DNA of 64,000 nucleotides from Vreelandella neptunia (GTDB taxonomy: Bacteria; Pseudomonadota; Gammaproteobacteria; Pseudomonadales; Halomonadaceae). Of this stretch, positions 1 through 8,543 are shown piece after piece. How positions within the stretch are numbered: position 1 is the stretch's first letter; every line of letters begins with the position of its first letter. The notes under the pieces were generated by a model, which saw nothing but the letters and a program-made list of their open reading frames with translations, was not told where the DNA came from and searched no databases. Position numbers and translations under genes: made by a program. The DNA lies in NCBI RefSeq assembly GCF_022489065.1, contig NZ_JAKVTW010000001.1:558001-622000 (forward strand), read 5' to 3'.

Positions 1-285
1 GTCAGTTTTGGTGGCGGCCAAGTAGACATTACCTCGGGTAAATTTGTGTTCTCCGCCAGCGAGGCCTACCTGATTGAAGATGGGAAGGTCACCGCGCCGG
101 TGAAAGGCGCCACATTGATTGGCAACGGCCCAGAAGCGATGCAGCGGGTATCCATGATTGGCCACGATATGGCACTGGATACCGGTATTGGCGTGTGTGG
201 TAAAGAGGGGCAGGGGGTGCCGGTAGGAGTCGGCCAACCCACCCTGAAATTGGATGAGCTGACCGTCGGCGGGACTCAGTCTTGA
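1..285 (+). CDS. tldD: Metalloprotease TldD, C-terminal part (5' end outside window)
   Basis: The window opens inside an ORF in frame 1 that ends with TGA at 283-285; 94 C-terminal residues are present. The text matches the TldD end: a [15 protein letters not shown] stretch, then [19 protein letters not shown], then the Gly-rich [17 protein letters not shown]. TldD pairs with TldE/PmbA to form a zinc-dependent heterodimeric protease that degrades unfolded peptides and helps mature microcin B17 or CcdA in E. coli. The zinc-binding HExxxH helix lies upstream of this fragment and cannot be checked. The partner gene pmbA is only 700 bp downstream, separated by darP on the other strand. A 13-bp tandem repeat begins at the stop codon. 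Confidence 0.93.
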   Translation, partial: VSFGGGQVDITSGKFVFSASEAYLIEDGKVTAPVKGATLIGNGPEAMQRVSMIGHDMALDTGIGVCGKEGQGVPVGVGQPTLKLDELTVGGTQS

Positions 286-328
286 AAATCGGTCTTGAAG
301 AACGGTCTTAAAGAGCCGCCTTAAAGTG
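277..328. repeat. Four degenerate 13-bp tandem repeats at the tldD/darP ends
   Basis: Units begin at 277, 290, 303 and 316 and follow the pattern c-g/a-g-t-c-t-t-g/a-a-a-n-a-n. The first contains the tldD stop codon and the last contains the darP stop codon (minus strand). The period is not a multiple of three and the array is essentially noncoding. No strong terminator hairpin is visible in this convergent junction. Confidence 0.75.
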
Positions 329-842
329 AGAGGGTTTCGCGCAGGTGCTTAAAGAGCTTACGCGAGCTGGTGGGCGGTTTGCCTTGCTCGCGTTCCCGCT
401 GGGCGTTGCGAATTAATTGGCGCAGCGTTTGGCGGTCAGCATCGGGGTGTTCGGCCATGAACAGGTCGACAGATGCATCGCCTTCATCAATTAAGCGTTC
501 CCGCCATTTTTCAAGACGGTGAAACGCGTGGTCGCGCTGCTCCTGCTCCTGATCAATTGAGTCGAATACGCCTTGTATGGCGGTGAGATCCTCTTTACGG
601 ATAAGTTTGCCGACGTACTGCATATGGCGTCGGCGGCCTTCATGGGAACGAATGCGCGACGTTTCCTCGATAGCGCGCAGCATATCGTCAGAAAGGGGGA
701 AGCGGGCGCGTTCCGCTGGTCGCATAGCGATCAATGTTTCCCCAAGTGCCTGTAAGGCATGCATTTCGCGTTTGAGTTGCGACTTGCTTGGGCGTTCTTC
801 CTGCTCTTCTACTTCAACTGGATCGGGACGTTGCTTACGCAT
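321..842 (-). CDS. darP: Ribosome biogenesis factor DarP (YjgA, DUF615)
   Basis: The protein matches the DUF615/YjgA family: SKSQLKREMHALQALGE near the N-terminus, the EGRRRHMQYVGKLIRKED core and the closing HPDADRQTLRQLIRNAQRE plus GKPPTSSRKLFKHLR. In E. coli this protein joins late 50S precursors and promotes peptidyl-transferase centre maturation. It is all alpha and highly charged. An in-frame ATG also lies at 875 (184 aa), but a TATAAT-like hexamer on the minus strand overlaps it, while ATG 842 has a GTGAG site 8 nt upstream, so I favour 842 (173 aa). The gene stands convergent to tldD and divergent to pmbA, as yjgA/pmbA do in E. coli. Confidence 0.88.
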   Translation of the reverse strand: MRKQRPDPVEVEEQEERPSKSQLKREMHALQALGETLIAMRPAERARFPLSDDMLRAIEETSRIRSHEGRRRHMQYVGKLIRKEDLTAIQGVFDSIDQEQEQRDHAFHRLEKWRERLIDEGDASVDLFMAEHPDADRQTLRQLIRNAQREREQGKPPTSSRKLFKHLRETLSL

Positions 843-912
843 AGTGTGACTCACAGACAAGATTCGTTGCGGCATTATACCAGCTGCGAGTACAACATTG
901 ATTCGCCGAAGA

Positions 913-972
913 GACTCTCTTGAAAGACGCTCTCTTGAAAGACATTCGGTTAAGAGATATTCGGTTGAAAAA
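913..972. repeat. Four degenerate 15-bp tandem repeats in the pmbA leader
   Basis: Units start at 913, 928, 943 and 958; the first two differ only in their first two bases, the last two share TATTCGGTT/CATTCGGTT. Each ends in a purine run (GAAAGA, GAAAGA, AAGAGA, GAAAAA), and the last unit runs straight into the GGAGG ribosome binding site at 973-977. The array is open in the pmbA frame but lies upstream of the ATG with the good binding site, so it is more likely leader than coding. Confidence 0.8.
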
Positions 973-981
973 GGAGGCCAT

Positions 982-2322
982 ATGGCACAAGCATTTGATG
1001 CATCCGCGCAGCAGGCGTTATTGACCGCGCGAGCCGAAGAAGCATTGGCACTAGCAAAACGCTTAGGGGCAGATGCTGCCGAAGTAGGCGCAAGCGTCGA
1101 TCAGGGTGTAGGCGTTAGCGTACGCCAGGGTGAGGTTGAGACAGTTGAGCTATCCCGTGATCAAGGTATCGCCGTTACGCTTTACGTAGGGCAGCGAAAA
1201 GGCAGTGCGTCATCGACAGATGCCAGTAGCGCATCGATTCAGGCGGCGGTAGAAAAAGCGCTGGCGATTGCCCGCTATACCGGGGAAGACCCGGCCGCAG
1301 GGTTGGCCGATGCATCGCTAATGGCTACTGAGCTGCCTGATTTAAAAGTACATTACCCCTGGGCGCTGACAACGGATGAAGCGATAGAGTTAGCACTTGC
1401 CTGTGAACAGGCGGGTCGTGACGTTGAAGGCATCTCACAGTCGGATGGCGCGTCACTCTCCAGTGGTGAGGGGGTGCGTGTTTATGCCAATAGCCACGGC
1501 TTTTTAGGGACTCAAAAAGGCAGTAGTCACTCACTTTCGTGCATGCTGATTGCTCAAGATGCGAGCGGTATGCAGCGCGACTATGATTATACTTCTGCGC
1601 GCGACCCAAAGGCGCTGCGTGACCCTGCCGAAGTGGGTCGCGAAGCAGCCGCACGTACGCTGCGTAGGCTCGGTGCAAAACGTCCTCCTACAGGCACCTT
1701 CCCGGTACTCTTTGACCCCTCACTGTCCAGTGGTTTGATTGGTCATTTACTCGGTGGTTTAGCCGGTGGTGCGTTGTACCGCCAAGCCTCATTTCTGTGT
1801 GATCGGCTTGGCACACCGCTGTTTCCTGACTGGTTCAGTCTTGAGGAGCGGCCAATGGAAGTAGGCGCCACGGCAAGCTCTCCGTTTGATGGCGAGGGTG
1901 TGCAAACCCGCAATAATCGCTTTATCGACGAGGGCCGGATTGCCAGCTATATGCTCTCCTCCTACAGCGCCCGGCGGCTTAATATGCATACGACGGGCAA
2001 TGCCGGTGGGGCGCGTAATGTGCGCTTAGCGGCGCCGCTGCAGTCGCGCGATAGCCTGCTGCAGGAGATGGGGCGAGGTATTTGGGTGACGGAACTGATG
2101 GGCCAGGGCGTCAACGGTGTAACCGGTGACTACTCCCGCGGGGCAGCTGGCTTCTGGGTAGAGAACGGTAAAGTGCAGTATCCGATCGAAGAGTTCACCA
2201 TTGCCGGTAACCTTGAGCGGATGTTTGCCGGGTTGGTCGGGGTTGGCGATGACACCGATACCCGTGGCAGTGTTCACACGGGTAGCTGGTTGATCGATGC
2301 CATGACCGTGGCGGGTGACTAA
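982..2322 (+). CDS. pmbA: Metalloprotease subunit PmbA/TldE
   Basis: 446 aa, close to the 450 aa E. coli PmbA. It is the partner of TldD in the TldD/E heterodimeric protease that cleaves unstructured peptides. Family signatures include the N-terminal ADAAEVGASVDQGVGVSVRQGEVE, and near the C-terminus GNAGGARNVRLA and GVNGVTGDYSRGAAGFWVENGK. TldE itself lacks the zinc site, as expected here. The reading frame is open from 898, but ATG 982 has an AAGGAGG site (971-977) at ideal spacing, and upstream sequence is a 15-bp tandem repeat, so 982 is chosen. Next gene downstream (npr) is convergent. Confidence 0.96.
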   Translation: MAQAFDASAQQALLTARAEEALALAKRLGADAAEVGASVDQGVGVSVRQGEVETVELSRDQGIAVTLYVGQRKGSASSTDASSASIQAAVEKALAIARYTGEDPAAGLADASLMATELPDLKVHYPWALTTDEAIELALACEQAGRDVEGISQSDGASLSSGEGVRVYANSHGFLGTQKGSSHSLSCMLIAQDASGMQRDYDYTSARDPKALRDPAEVGREAAARTLRRLGAKRPPTGTFPVLFDPSLSSGLIGHLLGGLAGGALYRQASFLCDRLGTPLFPDWFSLEERPMEVGATASSPFDGEGVQTRNNRFIDEGRIASYMLSSYSARRLNMHTTGNAGGARNVRLAAPLQSRDSLLQEMGRGIWVTELMGQGVNGVTGDYSRGAAGFWVENGKVQYPIEEFTIAGNLERMFAGLVGVGDDTDTRGSVHTGSWLIDAMTVAGD

Positions 2323-2342
2323 TAGATACAGGTGCGTTTCGG

Positions 2343-2612
2343 CTACTGATCTTCCTCAAAGCGGGCGTCGAACAGCGCTTGAATAGCTTCAAGCGCTTGT
2401 TCAGCATCATCGCCTTCGGCGGTGATTTTAAGCTCTGTGCCACAAGGGGCAGCGAGCATCAGTAGAGACATGATATTGGCGGCGTCAGCGACCTGTTGCT
2501 GTTTTTGAACACGTATCTTAGCCGTGAACCCTTGGCCGCACTTAACCAGTTTTGTGGCCGCGCGAGCGTGAAGCCCGCGTTGATTGGTGAGTGTAAGTAT
2601 TCTTTCTGGCAC
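2343..2612 (-). CDS. ptsO: Nitrogen PTS phosphocarrier NPr (HPr family)
   Basis: 89 aa HPr-fold protein. The phospho-accepting histidine is His15 within QRGLHARAATKLV, and the second helix motif ADAANIMSLLMLAAPCGTEL fits NPr rather than the sugar HPr. NPr relays phosphate from PtsP (EI-Ntr) to PtsN and couples nitrogen and carbon state to potassium and sigma-54 processes. It starts with GTG at 2612 with AAAGGA about 7 nt upstream. It is the last gene of the kdsD...rpoN-hpf-ptsN-rapZ-npr run, as in E. coli. Confidence 0.95.
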   Translation of the reverse strand: MPERILTLTNQRGLHARAATKLVKCGQGFTAKIRVQKQQQVADAANIMSLLMLAAPCGTELKITAEGDDAEQALEAIQALFDARFEEDQ

Positions 2613-2657
2613 CCTGGTTCCTTTTCGCCGAGTGGTGTCATTAATAGATAGACGCGC

Positions 2658-3590
2658 TTAAGAGGTCTCTTGCTGCTCATCGGTGTGGGGCTTGCTGACC
2701 AACGGCGTGGCGGGCTGTTCACTCAACGTATACTGCAACCCGAGCTCGCGATGGCGCAGTTGAACTTCACCCATGCTTGGCGCTAGTCTCTCTGCTAATT
2801 TTTCAACCATATAAACCGAACGGTGTTGTCCGCCAGTGCAACCAATAGCGATCGTCATATAGCTGCGTTGACTATCTTGATAAGCGGGCAGCCAACGCTC
2901 AAGCCAGGCCTGAATATCGTTACTCATGGCATCTACGATAGGGTAGCCGCTTAAGAAAGCCACGATATTTGCATCACGCCCTGTGAATTGGCGGAGCGTT
3001 GGATCCCAATAAGGGTTGGGTAAGCATCGCACGTCGAACACCAAGTCAGCATCTAGTGGCACGCCACGTTTGTATCCGAACGATTCAAGCGTTAGCGTTA
3101 GCTTATCACGATGCTGATGTGCGACTTGATCGGTAATGCGACGGCGTAAATCGTGTACCGAAAGCCGCGAGGTATCGATCAATAAATCGGCCAGATCGCG
3201 AATATCGAGCAGCGTTTCTTCTTCTTTATTAATGGCCTCTTCAAGAGTCATTTCGCTATTGCGCGTTAATGGATGGCGCCGACGCGTAGCGGAGTAACGC
3301 TCTAGAAGAATGCGTGCATCGGTCGTCAGGTAGATGACTTGAAAGTCAATTTTACGCTGGCGCAACTCCTCTAATAACGAAGGAAGGCGCTCCAATGCTC
3401 CTGGCAGGTTGCGGGCATCAATACTGACCGCCAGATGAGAGCGTTCGCCCTGATCACGTATTTGGTCCACCAATGATCCCAGCAGCATGGCAGGAAGGTT
3501 ATCAATCGCGTAGTAGCCAAGATCTTCAAGCGCTTGTAAGGCGATAGATTTACCTGACCCAGAGCGGCCGCTAATGATCACAAGTTGCAT
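2658..3590 (-). CDS. rapZ: RNase adapter / nucleotide-binding protein RapZ
   Basis: 310 aa; E. coli RapZ is 284 aa, the extra residues lying at the C-terminus (PATPLVSKPHTDEQQETS). The Walker A motif GRSGSGKS is at residues 8-15, followed by ALEDLGYYAIDNLP, both diagnostic. The C-terminal domain has IGCTGGQHRSVYMVEKLA. In E. coli RapZ binds the sRNA GlmZ and presents it to RNase E, so controlling GlmS and amino-sugar supply for peptidoglycan and LPS. The frame is open upstream to 3776 but only the ATG at 3590 gives the conserved MQLVIISG start. It sits 88 bp after ptsN. Confidence 0.95.
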   Translation of the reverse strand: MQLVIISGRSGSGKSIALQALEDLGYYAIDNLPAMLLGSLVDQIRDQGERSHLAVSIDARNLPGALERLPSLLEELRQRKIDFQVIYLTTDARILLERYSATRRRHPLTRNSEMTLEEAINKEEETLLDIRDLADLLIDTSRLSVHDLRRRITDQVAHQHRDKLTLTLESFGYKRGVPLDADLVFDVRCLPNPYWDPTLRQFTGRDANIVAFLSGYPIVDAMSNDIQAWLERWLPAYQDSQRSYMTIAIGCTGGQHRSVYMVEKLAERLAPSMGEVQLRHRELGLQYTLSEQPATPLVSKPHTDEQQETS

Positions 3591-3678
3591 AGAGTCTCTC
3601 GTTGCTTGATCAAGCTGCGTTGAGGGTGGTGAGCGCGAATCAACCTGCCTTGTGTTACCGCTTGGCAGGTTTAGGGCA

Positions 3679-4149
3679 TCAAGGCGCTGATTGCTCGCGA
3701 ATTTTAGCGGTAAGCAACTCAAGTAGTTCACGCTGGCTGGCTGCTTTACGCAACTGCTGTCGCGTATCCGCATCATTCATGATGGTCGCCACTTCGCCTA
3801 GTAGAGAGAGGTGGGTGTCATCAGCCTCTTCTGGTACCAATAGCACGAACACCAGATCAACCGGGTCGCCATCGATAGCGTCAAAATCAATCGCTTCTGA
3901 GAGCTTTAAAAACCCAGCGATGGGGGCAGAGCAGTGGGGGCTACGCGCATGAGGAATAGCCACGCCGTTACCAATACCTGTACTACCTAAGCGTTCGCGG
4001 CCGATGAGGCGGCTAAACACTTCTTGGCTGTCCAGGCTGGGGATGTTTTGGGCAATAAAGGTGCTGAAAAACTCCAGCACCCTTTTTTTGCTGCCCCCGG
4101 GTACGTCGAAGAGAACGCGTTCCGGGGGGAGTATGGTTTCCAACGTCAT
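3679..4149 (-). CDS. ptsN: Nitrogen regulatory PTS protein EIIA-Ntr (PtsN)
   Basis: 156 aa PTS EIIA type 2 domain. The phosphorylated histidine is His67 in GIGNGVAIPHARSPH, and the family motif GDPVDLVFVLLVPEEADDTHLSLLG follows. PtsN receives phosphate from NPr and regulates potassium transport, the PhoR/KdpD kinases and, in some bacteria, sigma-54 promoters. ATG 4149 (MTLETILPPERV) matches the family start; a longer open frame reaches 4221 but overlaps hpf. Only 4 bp separate it from the hpf stop, so the two are probably co-transcribed. Confidence 0.96.
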   Translation of the reverse strand: MTLETILPPERVLFDVPGGSKKRVLEFFSTFIAQNIPSLDSQEVFSRLIGRERLGSTGIGNGVAIPHARSPHCSAPIAGFLKLSEAIDFDAIDGDPVDLVFVLLVPEEADDTHLSLLGEVATIMNDADTRQQLRKAASQRELLELLTAKIREQSAP

Positions 4150-4153
4150 TGAA

Positions 4154-4462
4154 TTAACGCACGCCTGCGCCTTGGGCGCGAGCTTGTGCTTTTTCCTTAT
4201 GTTTAACGAGTTGACGGTCAATTTTGTCCGCTAATGCGTCAATGGCGGCGTACATATCACTGTCTAGGGCTTCCGCATGTAAATCTGCTCCTGCTGCGTG
4301 CAGTGTACAGGCGGCCTGTTGGCGCTCTTTCTCCACCGATAGGGTGACTTGCACCGTGGTTATATTGTCGTAATGGCGCTCCACACGTTCAAGCTTTTCG
4401 TTGACATAGTCACGCAAGGCGTCAGTCAGTTCTACGTGATGACCAGTGATATTTACTTGCAT
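4154..4462 (-). CDS. hpf: Ribosome hibernation promoting factor HPF (short form)
   Basis: 102 aa, S30AE/sigma-54 modulation family. MQVNITGHHVELTDALRDYVNEKLERVERHY is the canonical start, and the basic tail (KHKEKAQARAQG) suits ribosome binding. The short form pairs with RMF to make 100S ribosomes in stationary phase. Start ATG 4462 has AGGAGAA just upstream on the minus strand, and the open frame before it is not conserved. It lies between rpoN and ptsN, the usual place. Confidence 0.96.
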   Translation of the reverse strand: MQVNITGHHVELTDALRDYVNEKLERVERHYDNITTVQVTLSVEKERQQAACTLHAAGADLHAEALDSDMYAAIDALADKIDRQLVKHKEKAQARAQGAGVR

Positions 4463-4560
4463 TGACGTTCTCCTTATCCATCGGACTGTACTTCGATTGT
4501 AACCCTTTTTGCCGCGTTGCAAAGCCCTTGTCGAGAGTTTCGCTGCAACGCCAACAGATA

Positions 4561-5970
4561 CTAGCGCAAACGACGCCTTTCGCTGGAAGAGGGGATGCCC
4601 ATGGCTTCACGATATTTTGCTACTGTACGACGCGCCACCTGAATGCCGCCCTCATCTAAGAGGGTGACTAGGCGGCTGTCCGAAAGCGGCTTGCCGGGCG
4701 GCTCCTCTTGGATCAATTTCTTTAACCGGGCGCGGATAGCGGTGCTGGAGTGGCTATCGCCATCCTGACCGCTGACTTGGCTTGAGAAGAAGTATTTAAG
4801 CTCAAACACGCCGCGCGGCGTGTGTATATACTTCTGCGTTGTGACCCGTGAAATGGTCGACTCATGCATTTCAACGGCTTCAGCAATATCCGCTAGTATC
4901 AAAGGCTTCATGGCTTCTTCGCCGTGTTCCAAAAAGCCAATTTGCCGGGTGATGATCTCGCGGCCAACCCGCAGCAGCGTATCGTTGCGGCTAGATAGGC
5001 TTTTGATCAGCCAGCGCGCTTCTTGAAGGTGCTCTTTAAGAAACTGGTTGTCCTGGCTTTTGTCCGCACGCTTTATCAAACTGGCGTAGTCAGGTTGAAT
5101 GCGCAGCCTTGGTAAGGCTTCTGGATTGAGCTCTAAATGCCAACCTTCGTGGTCATGGCGGACGACAAGGTCGGGCGTTACATAGCTGTCGTCGGTGTCG
5201 CCATAGGCGCTGCCAGGGCGGGGGTCAAGACTACGAATAAGGAGGATGACATCCGCTAACTGGTGATCATCGAGCCCCAGGCGGCGCTTCAGCAGGCGCA
5301 TATCATCTTTGCCCAGCGCCTCAAGAAACTGCCGCACTAAGCGGCGAGCAGGCACCAGCAGCGGCGTATCATCGGGGAGGGCGGCCAACTGCAGCATCAG
5401 GCATTCGCGCAGGTCACGGGCGAAGATACCCGTTGGCTCAAATTGTTGCAGCTTGAGCAGTATCGTTTCCACTTCACGCTGACTAAGACCGTCAATTCCT
5501 TGAGCGCGGAGACCTTCGCGTATGTCGTTGAGCGGCTGTGTCAAATAGCCGTTAGCATCGAGCGCGTCGATTAAGCTTTCCGCGATAAGCTGCTCTCGAG
5601 CGCCAAAATCGGTCATAGCGAGCTGCCACAGCAAGTGTCCGTGTAGGCTCTGTCCAGCCGCTTGGCGCTCAAAATCAGGGCCTTCACCGCTGCTACTGCC
5701 ATGGCTACCCATGTCTTGATAGGTGTCAGACCAGTCGCTATCTACCGATAGCTCGGTGGGAATGCTCTCTGACCACTCTTCCTCTTTAGGCTCACTGACA
5801 GCCTGTTCGCCAAATTCATCCTCCTGCTCAAGCATGGGATTGGCATCTAAGGCCTGCTGAATTTCTTGACGTAGGTCCAGCGTGGATAGCTGTAACAGGG
5901 CGATAGCCTGCTGCAGCTGAGGTGTCATGGTCAGCTGTGTGCCGATACGCAGTTGAAGAGAAGCTTTCAT
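4561..5970 (-). CDS. rpoN: RNA polymerase sigma-54 factor RpoN
   Basis: 469 aa from ATG 5970; an ATG two codons earlier (5976) is also possible. Region I is Gln-rich (MKASLQLRIG... LTMTPQLQQAIALLQLS), which contacts activators; region II is acidic (about residues 50-110, EDEFGEQ...EEEWSES); the core-binding domain follows; the HTH is near VEMHESTISRVTTQKYI; the RpoN box ARRTVAKYRE lies near the C-terminus and contacts the -24 element. Sigma-54 directs transcription of nitrogen, motility and other genes with AAA+ activators. The 130 bp between its start and the lptB stop may hold a promoter; I see no clear one. Confidence 0.97.
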   Translation of the reverse strand: MKASLQLRIGTQLTMTPQLQQAIALLQLSTLDLRQEIQQALDANPMLEQEDEFGEQAVSEPKEEEWSESIPTELSVDSDWSDTYQDMGSHGSSSGEGPDFERQAAGQSLHGHLLWQLAMTDFGAREQLIAESLIDALDANGYLTQPLNDIREGLRAQGIDGLSQREVETILLKLQQFEPTGIFARDLRECLMLQLAALPDDTPLLVPARRLVRQFLEALGKDDMRLLKRRLGLDDHQLADVILLIRSLDPRPGSAYGDTDDSYVTPDLVVRHDHEGWHLELNPEALPRLRIQPDYASLIKRADKSQDNQFLKEHLQEARWLIKSLSSRNDTLLRVGREIITRQIGFLEHGEEAMKPLILADIAEAVEMHESTISRVTTQKYIHTPRGVFELKYFFSSQVSGQDGDSHSSTAIRARLKKLIQEEPPGKPLSDSRLVTLLDEGGIQVARRTVAKYREAMGIPSSSERRRLR

Positions 5971-6100
5971 GACCATCTGAGAACCACTCGTTAATCAGAA
6001 TGCTCCACCCTAGTGCGAGTAGGTCCCAGGTGCAAGTGCAATAAGCATGCCATTGGTAGTAAAGTTGTTGTAGAGCACTATTTAGAGGTGAAAATTAGGC

Positions 6101-6850
6101 TTAGAGTCGGAAGTCTGCGCCTAAATACACGTCTCGTACTTTTTGATTGGTAAGAATCGATTCGGGAGAGCCGCTGGCGATGATCTGTCCATCACCTACG
6201 ATGTAGGCGATATCACAAATATCAAGGGTTTCACGTACGTTATGATCGGTGATCAGTACGCCTATGTGGCGCTGCTTCAGTGCCCGGATGATGGTTTTAA
6301 TCTCGCCTACCGAAATAGGATCAACGCCAGCAAAGGGTTCATCCAGCAAAATAAAGGCGGGCTCCGTGGCTAATGAGCGGGCAATTTCCACACGCCTACG
6401 CTCGCCACCTGAAAGGCTCATGCCAAGGTTGTCGCGTATATGGGTAATGTGAAAGTCTTCAAGTAGCGCCTCTAAACGCTGCTCGCGGTCGCTACGGCTA
6501 AGCGCTTTTCGGGTTTCAAGTATCGCCATAATATTATCGGCGACCGATAGTTTTCGAAAAATAGACGCCTCTTGCGGCAGGTAGCCGATACCCGCTGCTG
6601 CGCGCTCATGCATCGGGGCGCGCGTTAAATCCACGTCGTCGATACCCACTTTGCCAGCATCCGATTTCACCAGCCCAACAATCATATAAAACGAGGTGGT
6701 TTTGCCTGCGCCGTTGGGGCCGAGCAAGCCCACCACGCTGCCTTGGGAAATTTCTAAATTGATGTCTTTAACCACGCGGCGGCGCTTATAGCTTTTGGCC
6801 AAGTGGTGGGCATAAAGGGTTTTAATCGGCGCAGTCTCTGCAGTTGCCAC
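6101..6850 (-). CDS. lptB: LPS export ABC transporter ATP-binding protein LptB
   Basis: 249 aa cytoplasmic ATPase. Walker A GPNGAGKT spans residues 44-51, the signature is [13 protein letters not shown] and Walker B is [13 protein letters not shown]. LptB2FG extracts LPS from the inner membrane and pushes it along the LptC-LptA-LptD bridge. lptF and lptG are not in this window. It directly follows lptA (11 bp gap) in the minus-strand run. Confidence 0.97.
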   Translation of the reverse strand: MATAETAPIKTLYAHHLAKSYKRRRVVKDINLEISQGSVVGLLGPNGAGKTTSFYMIVGLVKSDAGKVGIDDVDLTRAPMHERAAAGIGYLPQEASIFRKLSVADNIMAILETRKALSRSDREQRLEALLEDFHITHIRDNLGMSLSGGERRRVEIARSLATEPAFILLDEPFAGVDPISVGEIKTIIRALKQRHIGVLITDHNVRETLDICDIAYIVGDGQIIASGSPESILTNQKVRDVYLGADFRL

Positions 6851-6861
6851 GGCTAGGCTCC

Positions 6862-7365
6862 CTATTGTTCCGGCTGAAGCGTCATGCGTATGCGCTGGGG
6901 CTCACTGCCTTCAACGTCAGAGCGCGCTTGAATCACTTCTCGATCAATAAAATACTCAAGGCGACCGCCGGTAAAGGTGTCTTCCTGCTGTGTTAATTCT
7001 GCTTGGTCGATCAGTTCTACCCGGCGTTCCGCGACATGGTAAATAATCCGTCTCGCCCAGCCTTCTGTTGGGCCCTCTTGCCCTTCGGCTTGATGACGTA
7101 AGTAGGCGCGCTCACCGGTGGAGGTGGCACGGGAAAGCTCGCCCGCTTCATTGCGTTCGATCTCTACCCGTTCGCCACGTAACTGCATTTCGCCTTGGCG
7201 AATGTTGACATCACCGGTATAGACAGCAGTACCCGCACGTTGATCCAGATCTAAACGGTCGGCTTCAACTTCTACCGGGGCCTGCCCTTGTGAAGAGCTG
7301 TTTTGCGCCAATGCCGATAGCGGCACCGCTAACGCGAAAAGGGCGGTATAGATAAATGCTTTCAT
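6862..7365 (-). CDS. lptA: LPS transport periplasmic protein LptA
   Basis: 167 aa. A signal peptide [20 protein letters not shown] is followed by an OstA-type domain: [41 protein letters not shown]. LptA monomers form the periplasmic beta-jellyroll bridge carrying LPS from LptC to LptD. It sits between lptC (11 bp) and lptB (11 bp), so one operon is likely. Confidence 0.95.
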   Translation of the reverse strand: MKAFIYTALFALAVPLSALAQNSSSQGQAPVEVEADRLDLDQRAGTAVYTGDVNIRQGEMQLRGERVEIERNEAGELSRATSTGERAYLRHQAEGQEGPTEGWARRIIYHVAERRVELIDQAELTQQEDTFTGGRLEYFIDREVIQARSDVEGSEPQRIRMTLQPEQ

Positions 7366-7376
7366 GGCAATTCCTG

Positions 7377-7946
7377 TTAAGGTTGCGTGGCCGGGGGCTG
7401 CGTGCCGCGCACATTGTCAGTTAAGCGCACCTGGCTATCGTTGAGCCATACGTCCATACGTGTGGCGCTCATTTGCTGGGGCGGTTGTTGCAGCAATACC
7501 GGTGTTTCACTCCACGCATGCTGACTGAGCCCATCATAATGCAGCAGCTCTGTGTCTAACTGCCAGCCTTCATCCGGTGCGATCAGACGAGCCGAGCCCG
7601 ACATCAACAGGGCTTGTGTGGAGGTGTTGAGTGTGCCTACATCGGCACTCGCCAGCCACTGGCGATTTTCGCTGTCGTATAAGATGGCTTCAGGCTCTTC
7701 AGTCCAGGTTTCACTTCGCTGGGGCGTATGGATCAGGCGCGGGGTTTTAAGCGACTGCAAGACGCTGCCATTATCTCCGAATAGGGTGATTTCAGCGTTT
7801 TCCAGTACGTGGCCGGGCTCCTGGGCCTGCGCCTCTGGGTCAATGGCCGTGCTTTGAGGTCCGCCTGGGTCAAGCCACACCAGTAAAGCCCCCAGGGCGA
7901 TGACTAGCCCGCCGAGCCAGACGCGCACTTTAAAACGTTTGAGCAT
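7377..7946 (-). CDS. lptC: LPS export system protein LptC
   Basis: 189 aa bitopic inner-membrane protein. One N-terminal membrane segment (about residues 8-25, VWLGGLVIALGALLVWL) precedes a periplasmic domain with the LptC pattern FGDNGSVLQSLKTPRLIHTPQ and LLHYDGLSQHAWSETPV. LptC docks LptA on the LptB2FG transporter. Its ATG overlaps the kdsC stop by one base (TAATG), pointing to translational coupling. Confidence 0.92.
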   Translation of the reverse strand: MLKRFKVRVWLGGLVIALGALLVWLDPGGPQSTAIDPEAQAQEPGHVLENAEITLFGDNGSVLQSLKTPRLIHTPQRSETWTEEPEAILYDSENRQWLASADVGTLNTSTQALLMSGSARLIAPDEGWQLDTELLHYDGLSQHAWSETPVLLQQPPQQMSATRMDVWLNDSQVRLTDNVRGTQPPATQP

Positions 7947-8488
7947 TAAGAGCGTCCGTGTAAATAAGTGTCGAGCACCGCGCCCCAGTGCCCCTGAGCT
8001 TCAAGCAGTGTGTCACAAATTTCGCGCACGGCCCCATGGCCACCCAGGCGTTCGGTAGTCCAGTCTGCGTGGGTATGCATATAATCCGGCGCGTTAGGGA
8101 CGGTAATACCGACGCCACAACGCTTAATCGCCGCTAGGTCGGGTAGGTCGTCGCCGCAATAGGCCACTTGCTCCAGCTCGATATCGAGCCGCTGGCAAAG
8201 ACCGCGCAGAGTCATCAGTTTGTCTTCACAGCCCTGGTGGACGTGATCGATGCCCAGCGCTGCGGCGCGTTGGCTCACCATCGGGGAGTCGCGGCCGGTG
8301 ATCAGGGCAACATGAACACCCACACGCTTGAGCAGTTTCAGACCGTGACCATCCTGGGTGTGAAACGCTTTAATTTCGATGCCATCAGCCTGGAAGTAGA
8401 GGCGGCCATCGGTAAGTACGCCATCAACATCCAGTGCCAAAAGGCGTACGCGGCGAAGACGATCAAGTAGCGCTGCGGGTAGGGTCAT
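7946..8488 (-). CDS. kdsC: 3-deoxy-D-manno-octulosonate 8-phosphate phosphatase KdsC
   Basis: 180 aa HAD-superfamily phosphatase. The catalytic aspartates are in LLALDVDGVLTDGRL near residue 20, motif II in ALITGRDSP, and the final acidic motif in VAYCGDDLPDLAAIKRCGVG. It hydrolyses Kdo-8-phosphate to Kdo for the LPS inner core. GGAGG lies before ATG 8488. It is followed by lptC with a one-base overlap and preceded by kdsD (55 bp). Confidence 0.96.
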   Translation of the reverse strand: MTLPAALLDRLRRVRLLALDVDGVLTDGRLYFQADGIEIKAFHTQDGHGLKLLKRVGVHVALITGRDSPMVSQRAAALGIDHVHQGCEDKLMTLRGLCQRLDIELEQVAYCGDDLPDLAAIKRCGVGITVPNAPDYMHTHADWTTERLGGHGAVREICDTLLEAQGHWGAVLDTYLHGRS

Positions 8489-8543
8489 AGAGCCTCCATA
8501 TCAGTTAATTCTTAAAGCTTGAGCAGAATAAAGCGCCGGAGGG

